64,000 nucleotides of DNA from Tenrec ecaudatus (GCF_050624435.1 NC_134538.1:119930437-119994436); one strand, 5' to 3'; shown: positions 1 through 11,990, counted from the stretch's first letter. Notes: generated from the sequence alone by a model not told the origin. Program-made: numbers and translations.

Positions 1-24
1 TTAGTGGTACACTTAGTGGTACAC
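1..24. repeat. Tandem 12-mer dimer
   Basis: The 12-mer ttagtggtacac occurs twice head to tail at the window edge. The array may extend outside the window. Confidence 0.8.
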
Positions 25-78
25 TTGCTTAACTGGCCAGTTTGGTTTTGTTTTTTAAAGTTGCCTCATGGTATCAGC

Positions 79-108
79 GAGAGAGAAAGAGAGAGAGAGA
101 GAGAGAGG
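79..108. repeat. (GA)n microsatellite
   Basis: GA dinucleotide run with one AA interruption near position 87. Confidence 0.95.
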
Positions 109-1220
109 TGATAGGCCCAGTTTAAGTGAATAAAATTCAATGCACATAGAACATAGTGCTGGGACTTTTTCAATGCCCTTGGCTAATTGAACTTTTCATA
201 AAAACATGTGATTAACTAGCTTTTAAAGTAAGAAACCACCATTTAATAGGAAATCTGAATTTTACAAGTGTCTGGTAGAATTTAGTTGCTGTTGATTTTG
301 TATTCTTCTTACAATGATAGCTGTATAACATCACCAATTTATTTCAACCTTGCCATCCTGAAAATACCTGCATTGATGAAAATGAATGAGGAATTGATAA
401 ACTGCTCTCTGATATGAAATATCATGCAAGCCTTCTTGGAGGTGCTATTATTAAATATTTGTTCCACAATCAACATTCTGTAGGAATATCAAAATGAAGA
501 AAAATAGTGCTTTTAGAACATGTTATTTATGTGATTAAATATACGGATAAAATTCTCTTTTACACAGAGACAAATGAGTCATTCAGTGAGTATAAATTTC
601 TGCCAAGTATTTCTTAATTTAAGATTCATTTTAGGGGGAAATGTCTTGAAAAATGGTTTTAACTAGTAAGAGAAATTAGTTAAAAATAAATGTATGAGGT
701 TAGGGGCATATTTATTGATGTTATTACTATTTTCATTAAGAAATATGACTGGAACAGAAATTAAGGGTATTTTTTTAAAACAGACTAACCTTGTAAGAAA
801 CAAAACACTGAAAGGAGTTATTCAGACAGAGAACCAACAGCAGTAGATAACTTTCTGAGAGTAATATATATGCCAACTTCAACCAGAAATCAACCCAGAT
901 ATAGAGGTATCCAAAGTAAAATAATCCTACAAGATTGAACATAGGCAATAAGAGATATCAATTTGTAATGAAGAAATTTCCAAGTGAAAACAGTGTGACT
1001 AAAGAACCCGCAAATGGAAAGGAAGTCAATATACAAAAAGGGGGTCGACAAAAAAATGATGAAAGTAGGATTCGTTGCTGGGAGAGAGCAAAGGTTAAAA
1101 GCAACAAAGATAATGACGATTATATACACAACCCTGCAATAGCAATGATCTCTGAGCAAATGCTTGGATGACACACAGGCTGAATGAGAGTGGAGGAGAG
1201 AGCGGGAGTATATACACAAA
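109..1220. other. Unassigned AT-rich DNA
   Basis: I see no recognisable repeat or gene. The open frames near 890-1310 on both strands are kept open by a (CA)n tract and low complexity, and have no domain features. Confidence 0.5.
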
Positions 1221-1241
1221 TGTGTGTGTGTGTGTGTGTGT
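1221..1241. repeat. (TG)n microsatellite
   Basis: About ten perfect TG units. Confidence 0.95.
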
Positions 1242-1738
1242 TTGGCCAAGGATATTTGCACATGGATGTTTACCTTTGCTGCAAGAATCCCCGTGAAGAG
1301 TAGGAGCATCAGGGGTCAGAGTTATGAACACCTAGACGTAGCCTTGAGAGGATGAGTTACTGGGACAGGGGTTTCAGAACTTCCATCTCAGAGGACACCA
1401 AGGTCAACTGGCACAATTTCATCCACAAAGACAACTTCTACATCATACTTTGGTAAGTAGCAACTGGGGTTGTTAAAGCTCACGAGGACCATCTAAGGTA
1501 CAACTATTAGTCTTTCTCTGTTTGGAGGAAAACTAGAGGTACATGGAAACCAGTTGTCCAAGGGACAGATGGACCAGGTGAACATCAGTTTCCATGACTC
1601 AGATTATGCTGTGCTGCTACTAACTCTTCTGAAAGGAATTAGAAAGCCCTGGAATAGAGTGGGAGAAAAATGTAGAACAAAATTCAAAATAGAAGAGAAA
1701 TCAGTGGAACTCTCAAAACTATGGCCTGTAGTCACATG
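1242..1738. other. Unassigned DNA
   Basis: Nothing recognised. A frame of 138 codons begins in this stretch and runs into the LTR-like repeat that follows, so it is not supported as a gene. Confidence 0.45.
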
Positions 1739-2260
1739 TGTTAGCATGGGCCGTCTAGAGAAACGAGAGCAGAAAGAGGACAAAGACACACATATATATC
1801 CATATATATATTCATATATATTTCATATCAAGAAAATGGTTCACACAGTTGTCAAGTGGCCAATGTCAGTCTGGTTCAAGTCCATGAGTCCGACCTTGAA
1901 CTGCAGGTTTCATCTGATTTGCATAATTGCCAGGGCTGACAAACCAGGAGGCAGGAAGATGACAGGCTGATGAAGATGTCAGCAAACTGGACTCTTAGCT
2001 GCAGAATTCAATGACTTCATACTCTGCAGGCAGTATAACAGGCCACTAGTAGTTACCATGGTGAGCAGACAGTGTGACAAGTCAATGAGCCAGATGCAGC
2101 ATCTGAGCTAGCAAGAAAGGAGCTAGCTTCTACACGGTGTCCACATATATAGGAGTAGGCCACACCACCATGAAACTCCCAATTGTGTCAAGGTTGTGAT
2201 TTTAATAAGGAACCATAAGGTCACTAGGAGTTGGAAAGGACTCTACTACACCCAACCACC
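1739..2260 (+). repeat. LTR-like dispersed repeat, copy 1
   Basis: It opens with a 'gtctagagaaac' motif, then an AT-rich tract (1788-1832), then 'ctggttcaagtccatgagtc'. The same order is seen at 31755-32300, and the opening motif recurs at 13707 and 60885. The class is uncertain: the best copy (60885-61735) has LTR-like ends. The right boundary is approximate. Confidence 0.55.
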
Positions 2261-2894
2261 CTACGCTAGACTTCCCACAGCTTCTTGACTACTCATGACA
2301 GAGCCTACCATGGAGTCTATTCCATTATATTAGATCGCTTCACGGAGGAGACCTCATCTGCCAAACTACTAAAGAATCCTGACCCAGTCCAGGAGACACC
2401 AAACCTAACAATCCTGTCACCCTTAGTTTGGGAACTGAACTCACCACCAAGTTTTGATTTTCAGCCAAACTACAGACCTGTCCATAAAGGACACAATAAC
2501 ACCAGTGAGGTATGCACATCTTAGAAGAATTCACCATTTGAGATCGTTTATCCAAGGGCATAGTTAGTGAGCATTAGGAAAATAGAATGCCTACAAACAG
2601 GAACCATTGAGAGGGTGTAGGATCAGGGATGTTACCTTATGGGGAATTGTAATGAATGAGATGAGACAAGCTGTGCGTGGAATTTACATTAAAATGTAAA
2701 TCAGATGATCTACTCTGTAACCCTTCATCCAATATACAACAAAAATTAAAAAGAAACCTTTAAAAATGTCCAAAAATATGCTAGCCTTAACTATGTCTTC
2801 ATAATAGTCACGAGAAATGCTTGCTCAAAGAAATATTTTCCTAACTATAAAGGTGTTCGGCTTTAAGTTTATCATCAAGGAAAAGTAAATTCAT
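2261..2894. other. Unassigned DNA with an A-rich end
   Basis: No family recognised. An A-rich stretch (2738-2767) looks like the tail of an old retroposon, but no head could be assigned to it. Confidence 0.35.
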
Positions 2895-3143
2895 GCAGAA
2901 GTGTGACTGCAAGAGGGAGGTTTCGGCTTCGTCTTCTGTCATTTGGACCTGGGTTCGGAGGACATCATAAAAGGACGCAATAAAGTGGAGGGGACTCAGA
3001 AAGGAAGAAGACCCTGGAGAGATGGACTGACTCCAGGCTCGGGCCCGGGAACGATTTGAGGAGGGACCCGGCCCCGCGGTGGTTCCTCTGTTGTGCACAG
3101 GGTCACCATGGGTAGGGCTTGATTTGACAGTACCTAACAACAA
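2895..3143 (+). mobile_element. RTE/BovB-type LINE, 3' end, sense
   Basis: The 3' end of an afrotherian RTE-type LINE. The segment aligns with the last part of the reverse-transcriptase ORF and the short tail. Recognisable pieces are 'gaggacatcataaaaggac', 'gaagaccctggagagatgg', 'ttctgttgtgcacagggtc' and the terminal 'cctaacaacaac' tail. No intact frame remains. Only 14 bp separate it from an oppositely oriented copy at 3158, so the two 3' ends face each other. Confidence 0.75.
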
Positions 3144-3157
3144 CATGGCAACGGGTG

Positions 3158-4300
3158 GTTGTTATTGTTGTTCTGTGCCATAGAGTAGGTGCCAACTCCT
3201 AATGACACTCTGGCGCCAACCTCACAATTGCTCCCCAGCCTGGGCCCATTGTTGCAGCCACTGTGTCATCCATCTGGCTAAGGGCCTTCCTCTCTTGTTC
3301 CTGCCCCTGGACCATGCAAACCAAATTTTTCTTCACCAGATACTGGCTTCTCCTGACCACATGTCCAAAGTAAGAGACACAAAATACTCCAGTCCTTGCT
3401 TCTACTATGGCGGTATGTCTTCAAAGATAGATTTGTTGTTGTTGTTGTTGCTGTTGTTTGGCAGTTAATGGTTCTTTCTCTATTCTTCATCAGCATCATA
3501 ATTCAAATGCATTGATTCTTCGTTGGTCTCCTTTATTCACATGCTCAGAAGGCAATGGAAATCACCACGGCTTGTGTCTGGTGCACCTCAGCCCTGAAGG
3601 CAACATCCTCACTTTTCAAGACTCTAAATGGGTCTTGAGGTGCAGTTACCCGATATCATGTGTCCTTTGTTCTCTTGACTGCTGCTTCCATAAGCATTGC
3701 TTGTGGATGTAAATAAGTGAAATCCTTGACAATTTTCATATTTCTCCACTTACCACAGTGCTATTTACCTACTGGTCCGATTGTGAAGATTTTTATCTTT
3801 TTTTACATTAAGTTGTAATCCATATTGAAAGTTTGCAATCCTTGAGCTTCATCAGTAAGTACTTTAAGTCTTCATTACTTTCAGCAAGCAAGGTTGTATT
3901 CTTTGCATAGCACAGGCTGTTAATCCAATTAATCTGTTCATTTCCTCGGCATATAGATTAAGTATTGTGACAGGATACAACCTAGAAGCAATACAATCCC
4001 TGCTTTTAAACCATGCAGCATCCCCTTATTCTGTTAGCACCACTGCCTCTTGATCCATGTTCAAGTTTTCATGAGCACAATGAAGTGTCCCGGAATTCCC
4101 ATCATTTTCTGTGCCTGATGTCTCGGAAGGGGACAGCCTATTTCTTCCTCATTGTCTGTTCTTAGTCTGAAAGCTCTGCTGAAACCTTTTCATTTTGTGA
4201 GAGCCAGCTGGCTTTTGAAACACCAGTGATATAGCTTCCAGCATCATAGCACCAAGCTACTGTATGACAAGATAGACAAGTCATGATGTTGGAAGCAGAG
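3158..4300 (-). mobile_element. RTE/BovB-type LINE, antisense, internally deleted
   Basis: Read on the minus strand this is an RTE LINE. Its 3' end lies at 3158 ('gttgttctgtgccatagagt'). Antisense reverse-transcriptase sequence follows, with close parallels to the 62065-63690 copy around 3460-4020. From about 4080 it jumps to the element's 5' region ('tagcttccagcatcatagcacc'), so a large middle part including the endonuclease is missing. A (TTG)n run at 3431-3460 lies inside it. It is inactive. Confidence 0.75.
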
Positions 4301-5732
4301 AGAAGCTACCAAACACTTAATTGGTCGAAAGCATGGCAAAGATAGGAGTTGGCTGCCCCCTGGAACACAATGCAACTCCTTCCGACATGGCCTGGTGTCA
4401 ATTCTGCTCTCTGCTCCAAATAACAATTGTAGCCAGTGTTCTGGATCCCTCTTCAAAGGTATCTTTTCCTCTTTTTGTAAGCAAACACAGAAGAACAGTG
4501 TTTGGGAAGGCAGAGAGTGTGAAGATAGGCTTGATGTAGCACTTGGGTCCTTCAAAAAGAAAGAGAAAGGGGACAGAGCATCTCTCCAATCGCCTTCCCC
4601 GGTGACTACCGACAATATCAGAGCTCTCGGAAATGAAGAGATAGCAACTTAATCTTTTAGGCCCTGAAAGTGTAACGCCTCTCGCCCCTGCTGAAAACTC
4701 AAGTTGCCGACTGAGTCCCAGAGAACTTCCTTTTGTAGTGGAGACCTCTAAGGGCATGTTCTTTGGGGCATGTGGCAGCCTCTTAGTGCCCTCTGACCAA
4801 GTCCCTCAACCGACTGGAACTTCCCTACTTTACTGGCATCAGCCTTGCCTAGAGAAAACAAACGTGTCAGACATAATGTGCTTCTGATTGTCTAAAAATA
4901 AGTGCAGAAATGAAAATCCCTGGAGGTTTCAATTCCAAAGTGTCAAGGGATCTCAAAGCCAGATGGAGGCTCTTGGAAATTGTTGGAGAACACTACCCGA
5001 GTCCTCTGGGGACTGACATTGCAACAGTACGTGCTCCAAGGCTCCCCCCCACCAAATCCCCGGCCTAGATTTTCCCCACACGACTAGATTAGGCCTTCCT
5101 GTGCACGGTCCCTAATTCATCTGTTCTTACTGTGGAAACTGACCGAAAATATAATTTGCTTCGTTGTAGGTGGTTTCTTCTTTTCTGAGCTCAAGGATAT
5201 TATAATATCCCCCTGTTGAGACCAATGAGCACACTATCATTTTAGGGACTCTTGGGCACAATAGAAGACTGTGCATGCTCCACTGTTCCCTGGGGTCTGC
5301 AGGCATGAATGGGAATATGAGAAGGTTTTACATATATATCTCTCTTTTCTAAAGGAAGGTGAAATAGAAGACTACGCCCTTGACCAAGCCATGCTCAATA
5401 ACAACCATCCAGCCAGGAGACCCAGGTTGGAGGTTTCATTTCTAGAAGACGAACCTTGTCAAACCTGAGAGCATTTCTAAACCCGGCAAGGAGGTCAGAG
5501 ATGTCATTTCCATAGAAACCAACCCCAAATGCGACAATAACTTTTCATAGGCGTGCAGAGCTGCAGTTTGAGCATCCGCGCCTTCCCAGGCGGAGAGGAA
5601 GAACAGAAATGTCGCCCTTGGTCGGCATCCAGTTCCTCTTGACCCCTGGCAAGGTGGTGTGTGCAGGGTACAACTATCCCAACTGTGTTCAGCCGTTCAG
5701 AAATGCCACTTGTCAGGCCTCCTTCCTTAGAG
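4301..5732. other. Unassigned DNA
   Basis: No recognisable repeat or gene. Short frames around 4320-4760 occur on both strands and have no domain or splice support. Confidence 0.45.
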
Positions 5733-5806
5733 CCCCTGGATAGATTGAAGCCACTGACTTTCGGTCGCTAGTCCAGTACTTAACCATGTAACCCAAAGAG
5801 GAGTTC
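5733..5806 (-). repeat. AfroSINE head fragment, antisense
   Basis: It resembles the tRNA-like head of an AfroSINE in reverse ('gaagccactgactttcggt' then 'cagtacttaaccatgtaacc'). The body is missing or unrecognisable. Confidence 0.5.
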
Positions 5807-5904
5807 GCTCAGAAAGAATACAGTGTGATAAATGGAAGTGTGTGTGTGAAATATTAACGTTTCCATGGAAAGGTAAAGATGCACAATGCAGATGTTGAGT
5901 TTCA

Positions 5905-6035
5905 TATTTGTTACGCTGCCAGTTTAACCTTCGGACAACTCTCTGGAACCTCTAATCATCAGTTTCTTCATCAACAAAATGAGAATGATAATAACTGGCA
6001 CCTGCTTTGCAGGTCGCTGCGAGGGCAATGCAGGA
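5905..6035 (+). repeat. MIR SINE, sense
   Basis: It contains 'atcagtttcttcatcaacaa' followed by 'aatgagaatgataataactg', which matches the conserved MIR segment around 'cctcatctgtaaaatgggga'. MIR is a mammal-wide, long-dead SINE. Confidence 0.7.
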
Positions 6036-6394
6036 GCCACTGGTCTGCTAACTGTCAGTTACGTGGCTCACACTCACCAGCCCTTCCAGAGGAGAAAATG
6101 GGGCAGCTTGTTTGTAAGGATGAACCCCCTCAAATCCCCATATACTAGGTCCTGGTGGGAGACTATCTTGGAATCGGCCCCATCGCAGTGGGTTCGGGAT
6201 ATTACTCAGATTAAACACTATAAGCAGGTGGTTCACTCTGGTGTACATAGGGGGGTGGGTGGGTCAAAAACCACCCAATGGCGCCTAACGGCAACACAAC
6301 ACCATGTGTTAGTGCAATAGTGGATGTGCTCAGTCCTCACTCTTATTCTATCTGACACCTGCATGATTCGGGCACGGTTATGAACATTTTCTGT

Positions 6395-6475
6395 ACATTC
6401 ATTAGCATATTTCCTTGCAATAACTGTGTACATAGTATAACCATCATCGATGTTTACAGATGAGGAAACTAAGGT
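6395..6475 (-). repeat. MIR SINE fragment, antisense
   Basis: It carries 'gtttacagatgaggaaacta', the antisense form of the MIR core. An A-run follows at 6476-6486. Confidence 0.65.
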
Positions 6476-6555
6476 AAAAAAAAAAAGCAATACGTGAATG
6501 CATGTGGCCATGCTTGCTAGACTACAAAGTATTGTGTACAAGCACCTACACAATA

Positions 6556-6775
6556 GGAGTCCCTAGGTAGTATAAGTGGTTAAAGGATTATCTCTACTAA
6601 CTGAAAGGTTGTCAGTTCAAACCCAAGTAGCCACCCCTCAGCTGCCAGCCTGATAGCTTGCTTCAGAAATTGTCACAGGCTTGGCCATCCTGCGGAGCAG
6701 TTCTTTCAGCACACGCGAGTTTGCCATGCTCTGCATGGATATGACAGCCATTGAAAACGGCAGCAGGAATGCAAT
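6556..6775 (+). repeat. AfroSINE, sense
   Basis: The tRNA-like head has 'ggagtccctaggtagtataa' and a B-box-like 'gtcagttcaaaccc' near 6610. The tail 'gacagccattgaaaacggca' corresponds to the usual 'cgactcgatggcagtg'. Confidence 0.75.
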
Positions 6776-6799
6776 GTGATCCTCTCCATGGATTCTTTA

Positions 6800-6975
6800 G
6801 CTCATTGCTGGTCGCAGTCCCATTGCGTTAATGCTGACTCAGCATGATGATGCAGAGGCAGTCATGGGGACACGAGCAGACTGCTGCATCGGTCTCTCAC
6901 AGAGAGGCTCGCAGGTTTCCATGCCGACCTTCCCATTAGCAGCCAAAGCCTTTACCACCTCGCCACCAGGAATCC
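6800..6975 (-). repeat. AfroSINE, antisense
   Basis: Antisense tail to head, ending 'cctcgccaccaggaatcc', the reverse of the head. With the sense copy at 6556 it forms a tail-to-tail inverted pair separated by about 25 bp. Confidence 0.7.
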
Positions 6976-7109
6976 TCAAGTAGCTACTTTATGTAGATAT
7001 AACTAGATTTTCCTTGCTTCTGGCTCTAATTTGGAAGGTGATACCCACTGCCTTGAGTTATTCCAACTCACGGTATCTTTATATAGGGGTTCTGAGGCAG
7101 TAAACATTG

Positions 7110-7500
7110 ACAAGAGCAGATGTTGTTGTCCTTAGGTGCTTGAATCGAGGCAGTCCTGATGCATGAAGCCCGTCTGCACAGCAGAAGGAAACACTGCCCT
7201 ATCCTTCACCACCTTCACAACGGTTACGTTTGAGCCCGTTGGTGCAGCCACCATGTCAGTCCAGCTTGTCACGGGCCTTCTTTCTCACTGCCCCTCCACT
7301 TTACCGAGAATGACATCTTGTCCAGGGGCTGGTCTCTTCTGGTAGCAAGCCCACACTACATGAGACCAAGTCTCGCCAACCTTGCTTTCGAGGAGCCTTC
7401 TGGTTATGCTTCTTCATGATATTTTCTTGTTCTTCTGGTGGCGCATGGCAGTGTCAGTATTCTTCTGCAGCACCATGTATTGCTTCTTCTTCGATCTCCC
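7110..7500 (-). mobile_element. RTE/BovB-type LINE, 3' part, antisense
   Basis: The antisense RTE 3' end begins near 'gttgttgtccttaggtgctt' and continues through 'ctgcacagcagaaggaaaca', 'gtgcagccaccatgtcagtc' and 'gtctcgccaaccttgctttc'. It is 5'-truncated near 7500. Reading frames are broken. Confidence 0.75.
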
Positions 7501-7743
7501 ATCTTCCAAGTCCAGGCGGTCTCCACGTTCACCTGAGGGCAGCGGCCCAATGCTTACCCAGCGGCGCCCCAGGGCTTCGTTAGTTTGGAGGGTAGATAAA
7601 ATTCTATTTCTTATAAGATGATAGTTGTTTATGAGGCATTTGTACTTTTAATGTGAAACACTGAACATGATTGTAATATTGACTTTGAAAGAATGCTCAA
7701 ATATTAGGTACAGATTATATAATTAGGTTAAATTATTATTTTA
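7501..7743. other. Unassigned DNA
   Basis: A short GC-richer patch (7505-7580) sits next to AT-rich DNA. No family recognised. Confidence 0.4.
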
Positions 7744-7918
7744 ATGGTGTGGTGGGTTACATATTGGACTGCTTACCACAACAAGGTCAGCAGTTCAAAT
7801 TCACCATCCACTCCATGGGAGAAAGATTCAACTTTTTCCTCCTATATAGGGTGTTTTACTCGGTCCATAGGATTACTGTCAGTCAGAAGTGACTCAATGG
7901 TAGTGAGTTTTGGTTTCA
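7744..7918 (+). repeat. AfroSINE, sense
   Basis: Head 'ggtgtggtgggttacatatt', B-box-like 'gtcagcagttcaaattcacc' (7786-7805), and tail 'gaagtgactcaatggtagtg'. Confidence 0.85.
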
Positions 7919-8051
7919 GTGCTGGAAAGGGGAATATTGGGATAATTTTATATCTCAACAAAATGCTGAATAACAATTCATAGATTTTTAGAATGAACAT
8001 CTCCACTTCAATTGTGATATTGTGGTCAAAGTTCTTATAACAAAAACACTA

Positions 8052-8275
8052 CAAACTCACTGCCACCATGCTGATTCTGATTCATAGTAATGTATAGAAC
8101 AGAATGGAACTGCCCATTTGGGTTTACCAGACTATAACTCTCCAACCTCACCCCACCTAAAAAAACACTCAGACTGTAAGATGTTAATTATTTATGAGAG
8201 TAGAAAGTCTCTCTTTCTCCAACAGAGCAGCTGGTGGCTTAGAGTTGTTCACCTCAATTCCCCACTTAAGTCTAC
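8052..8275 (-). repeat. AfroSINE, antisense
   Basis: Begins 'caaactcactgccaccatg' (antisense tail) and continues to 'cagctggtggcttagagttg' and 'ttcacctcaattcc' (antisense head). A small AT-rich insertion interrupts the middle at about 8155-8190. Confidence 0.8.
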
Positions 8276-9234
8276 TAAGAATTAGCACCCTACTCATGTT
8301 ACCAAATGGAGCGTGGTGTCCCAGATCTGTATGTAAGACATGGCTACTCAATATTACAAAATATGTGATTAGATTCAGTCAGTAAAGTTTTACCGTGAAT
8401 TTTAGCTTAGCAAATACCAAAACACATATGTGGTCAAGCAGTTTCATGCCTACACATCACTTAATATTGGAAGAAAATTGTCAATGGAATCTAACTATAT
8501 TTCTAGAGTTTTAAATGAGGCTCACATTACTATTCACTTTGTTATATGCACAATACAGCATCATCTGTCTTCTTACACATCAAGTTTACCAGTGTGCATC
8601 CATCAATCCAGCATGAGAAGCATCAGTATATAAACTTTCATTCAGAATTTTCAGGTAGACAGTAAAAACGATGTACTGATTACACTCAATTTACCCCGAA
8701 CACTTTCCCAGATTATAACAAATAAAGGAAATTTGGAAACAGTTTGTTTGGCAATCTTTTATTTTCAATCCTTTTTCAGTTATCAGAACAAAACTGAATA
8801 TGTTTTTTATGAAAGAAGTAAGGCACGACATTGCCTGAGATGCCATGTGAGGTATGGCATATGGAAATGCAGCCCATGGCAGTTTCAGAAGGATGACATG
8901 TGTCAGTTGTCAAAGACCAAGAGGGGTAGGTGCCCTGACTGACATGCTGCTTGTTTATTGCATGCGAAGCTTTCTGGATTATTGACGGGTGGATCAGAGA
9001 GCATGGCTGGACATCACTAAAACACTGGAAGAAGTGGGAGTGACTTAAAAAATGTTAAATGGCAAGTAAAATCAAGACTCTAGGACAGAAATTCTGAAGG
9101 TCAGAGAGCCAGGCAGGTGAAAGACGAGGCTTGTCAGAGCCTTAAACTCAGTCTTATTTCGTGATGTAGTGCATGCATTCCAATTCTTTACAACAAAATT
9201 CAAATAATTGTCACTATTTCCAATAAGCATTGCT
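8276..9234. other. Unassigned AT-rich DNA
   Basis: No gene or repeat recognised. Confidence 0.45.
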
Positions 9235-9261
9235 CACACACACACACACACACACACACAC
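9235..9261. repeat. (CA)n microsatellite
   Basis: About 13 perfect CA units. Further imperfect CA runs follow near 9298-9306. Confidence 0.95.
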
Positions 9262-10829
9262 TTGTGAAGTCATATGTGCAACACATAAGTGCAAACACCC
9301 ACACACAACCCCATTCCCCACATTCAGTGTTTCTAGTATCCATCTCTGAATCTTCTTCCTAGATTCGTATTCCAAGAGTAAGGCCTGCAGCCTTCAGAAT
9401 GGAGGTTAAATATATACTTCCTATTAAAAACCAACCAACCAACCTGGAGATTAGATGTTTTTTAACCATTTTAACAACATAAATTTATGTTCAATGTGAA
9501 CTACATGCACATCTAGCAAAGAAAAGAAAGTTTATTGTCATGCACACCTCCGTTACATGGAAATTGCAACCGACATCAGTGTATAAACATGAGCCAATCA
9601 AGCAATGCAAATCCTAGAATAGATAAACAAAGTGAGGAATGAAAGAGGAAATTGTTTTGAAATTCCTAACATGAAAGCTTATTTCTTGTCGAACTTCAAA
9701 AATGTCGACATTGTCTGTTAGTAAAACCTGGATATGGAGAACAAAGGATGTTGGTGAAACAGTTCCATCTGGATGAGTGCTTTGGTTTCTGGGAACATTA
9801 CTCATGGTTAACTTGTCACAAACGAACGATGCATGGAAGTTGGCAGGAAATGGGCCCAGCAGGGGCAGCATGAGTATTTTGGGAAAAAATTAGAGAAGAG
9901 AGGAGAGAGATAAAGGGGGCAAAGAATGACTATGGTCATGATGTGAAAAGGTATATTAACCCTGTTGAAAGTAATTTAGAGGATTTAGAACAAATTGGTT
10001 ATATTAGAAATGGTAGCAGAGTATAGACACTTGCAAGGGAAAAAGTGGGAGCACTTGGTGACATTTTACACAGCAAATTTATGGAAAAATCCATTAAAAA
10101 CATTTTTACAAACATTCATAAAACAATTTTATGGAAAAAATCCATTAGAATCCATATATGAGGATGTTGTATTCTTCTCTATATTTTCAATAGCCAGCAC
10201 AATATCTTTTTCTACCCTTCCCACCAGCACCACCCAGCACAATATTTTTAACAAATAATAGTATTTGTTTCTATTGATAAATGTTAGACCTGATAAAGAA
10301 CAATGCAGGCCAAGAAAATGAAAGTTGAAATGACAACCCAAGGTTTTGAGAAACTCACTGCATTAGAGGTACAAACTGAAATGTAAGAATGATAGTGTCT
10401 TCCACAGGGAGGAGTGGAGTAGGCGTGAATTTAGGGATGAGGCTTTTGCTATGAAGGTGACTTATTGTGTAAACATGCTGCATATGTAGTTAAAAGTATC
10501 ACAAATTTTGGTAATTCATTTATAATAATTTCTTTTATTGGAAAACCAAAATTAGGGGTGCATTCAAAATTACTAAGTCAAATAACACTTGGGTAAATGT
10601 TAATAGCATCACTTTATGTATAGAAGTGCTTAATCTTATTAATGTCATTGCCAAAATTTTTAAAGAGGCAATTTATATTTTAAAATTTTTAAACTATCTC
10701 ATTTGCCCCCATTACGATTAAGCATTTAATGATACCATTTCACTGATCTCTAGGCACAGCATAGTAGGAGAAAAACAATATACTGGAAAATTTACACTAG
10801 AATTTAGAAATAACATTCCATGATATTGA
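9262..10829. other. Unassigned AT-rich DNA
   Basis: No gene recognised. The phrase 'tttatggaaaaa.tccatta' occurs twice (10079-10097 and 10129-10147). It resembles mariner MITE termini, but no paired ends with TA duplications could be placed. Confidence 0.4.
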
Positions 10830-10975
10830 TTGCTGTTGTAAAATGACATCAAGTCAGTTTTCAGCTCATAAGGACCACAGGTGAGAGACTGCCCCATATG
10901 GATTTCTGGGCTGTAATCGTTCTAAGAAGAGGCTGAAAATTTTGTCCTCCACAAGAATTCCTGGGTAAGTTCAAA
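10830..10975 (-). repeat. AfroSINE, antisense, degraded
   Basis: It contains 'ttgctgttgtaaaatgacat', 'caagtcagttttcagctcat' and 'actgccccatatggatttct', the antisense tail and body. The head is not clear. Confidence 0.6.
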
Positions 10976-11905
10976 CACTGTCCTTTGGGGCAGCCCCAAG
11001 TGCCCATCTTGTGCCCCCATGGCATCTTTATAGTACTGATAAGGACCCACAATATGGAATTTATACGAAAGCTTCTGAGAGAAACCAATATTTGTTAATC
11101 ACCGTTTTAAATACTCAAATCACTAACGATGAGGTCAAAATGTCTATTTTCACTAACTTTTTCCATGTCTTAATTAACATCCCACGTCACTTCTATTCCA
11201 TTTTTTATAGCTATGCACTACTATGTGTCCATAAATCTAGTTAAAAATTAGTATGATCTCACAGGAGGGAAGCACTTGTGGTTCCTAGTAGTAGAACGTA
11301 GAAAAAGTCACATCATTTGAGGACAGTGGTGTCTCTGAGGGGCAGCGAATGAACTGCACAGAGTGACATTGTCAGAAAGGGTGACATCAAGATGGTATTT
11401 ATAAAAACTGTGTGTGTTGCTTCAGCAGACATCTATTTGGTTTATTTTTTAAATGCAGTTAGTTATAACAACAAAATATGTGTAAGCTTACATATATAAA
11501 TATACCTACAAGCCTGAAACGCTATACTAACTTACTTTTTGAACCTCCTAACGCATGCCAGTTACACCGTCATTATTCCCCGGACAGTGATCCTACCGTC
11601 ACAGGCTACACCCTCTTCATGCTCTTTTCCTCGCTGGCAGTGTTTTCTAGGCTCTCATTTTGTCATATTTTCTGGGGCTTTCACTGAAAGATTGTGGCAA
11701 TTAGTATTTGTGATCCAGAACTAATTCATTGCTTAAAAATGAAGTACGAATGAAAGTAAAATGGGAGAAAAAAATTTAAAGGCTTTTGATTTGTTACTAA
11801 TAAGGTTATCATTCAATGAAAAAGATTTTATGAAGCAAGTATGCTGTTAGCTTTTATCTAACCTAAGAAATATTGCGTTTGGTCAATTTATGACTGTATC
11901 ATATA
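10976..11905. other. Unassigned AT-rich DNA
   Basis: Nothing recognised. The frames at 11478-11724 have no support. Confidence 0.45.
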
Positions 11906-11988
11906 TGAGGATGTTTCAGGGAGTTTATGGAAAAGCAGAATTAAAATAAAAAGATATTTTCCCAAGTGGTTCCAATTAAGGTCCCTCG
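11906..11988. mobile_element. Mariner-type MITE
   Basis: An 83-bp element flanked by TA on both sides (11904-11905 and 11989-11990). Its ends are imperfect inverted repeats: the left is 'tgaggatgtttcagggagtt' and the right reads inward as 'cgagggaccttaattggaac'. It is internally AT-rich with no coding capacity. TA duplications and the 'cgagggt.cttca' terminus are typical of mariner-derived MITEs. Confidence 0.6.
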
Positions 11989-11990
11989 TA

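Noticed and set aside
890..1309. 139-codon minus-strand frame with hydrophobic stretches
   Set aside because: It runs through a (CA)n tract coding His-Thr repeats. The hydrophobicity comes from T-rich antisense composition.
6608..6624. tRNA gene suggested by a B-box-like sequence
   Set aside because: The A and B boxes belong to AfroSINE heads. No copy in the window folds into a full cloverleaf with an acceptor stem on inspection.
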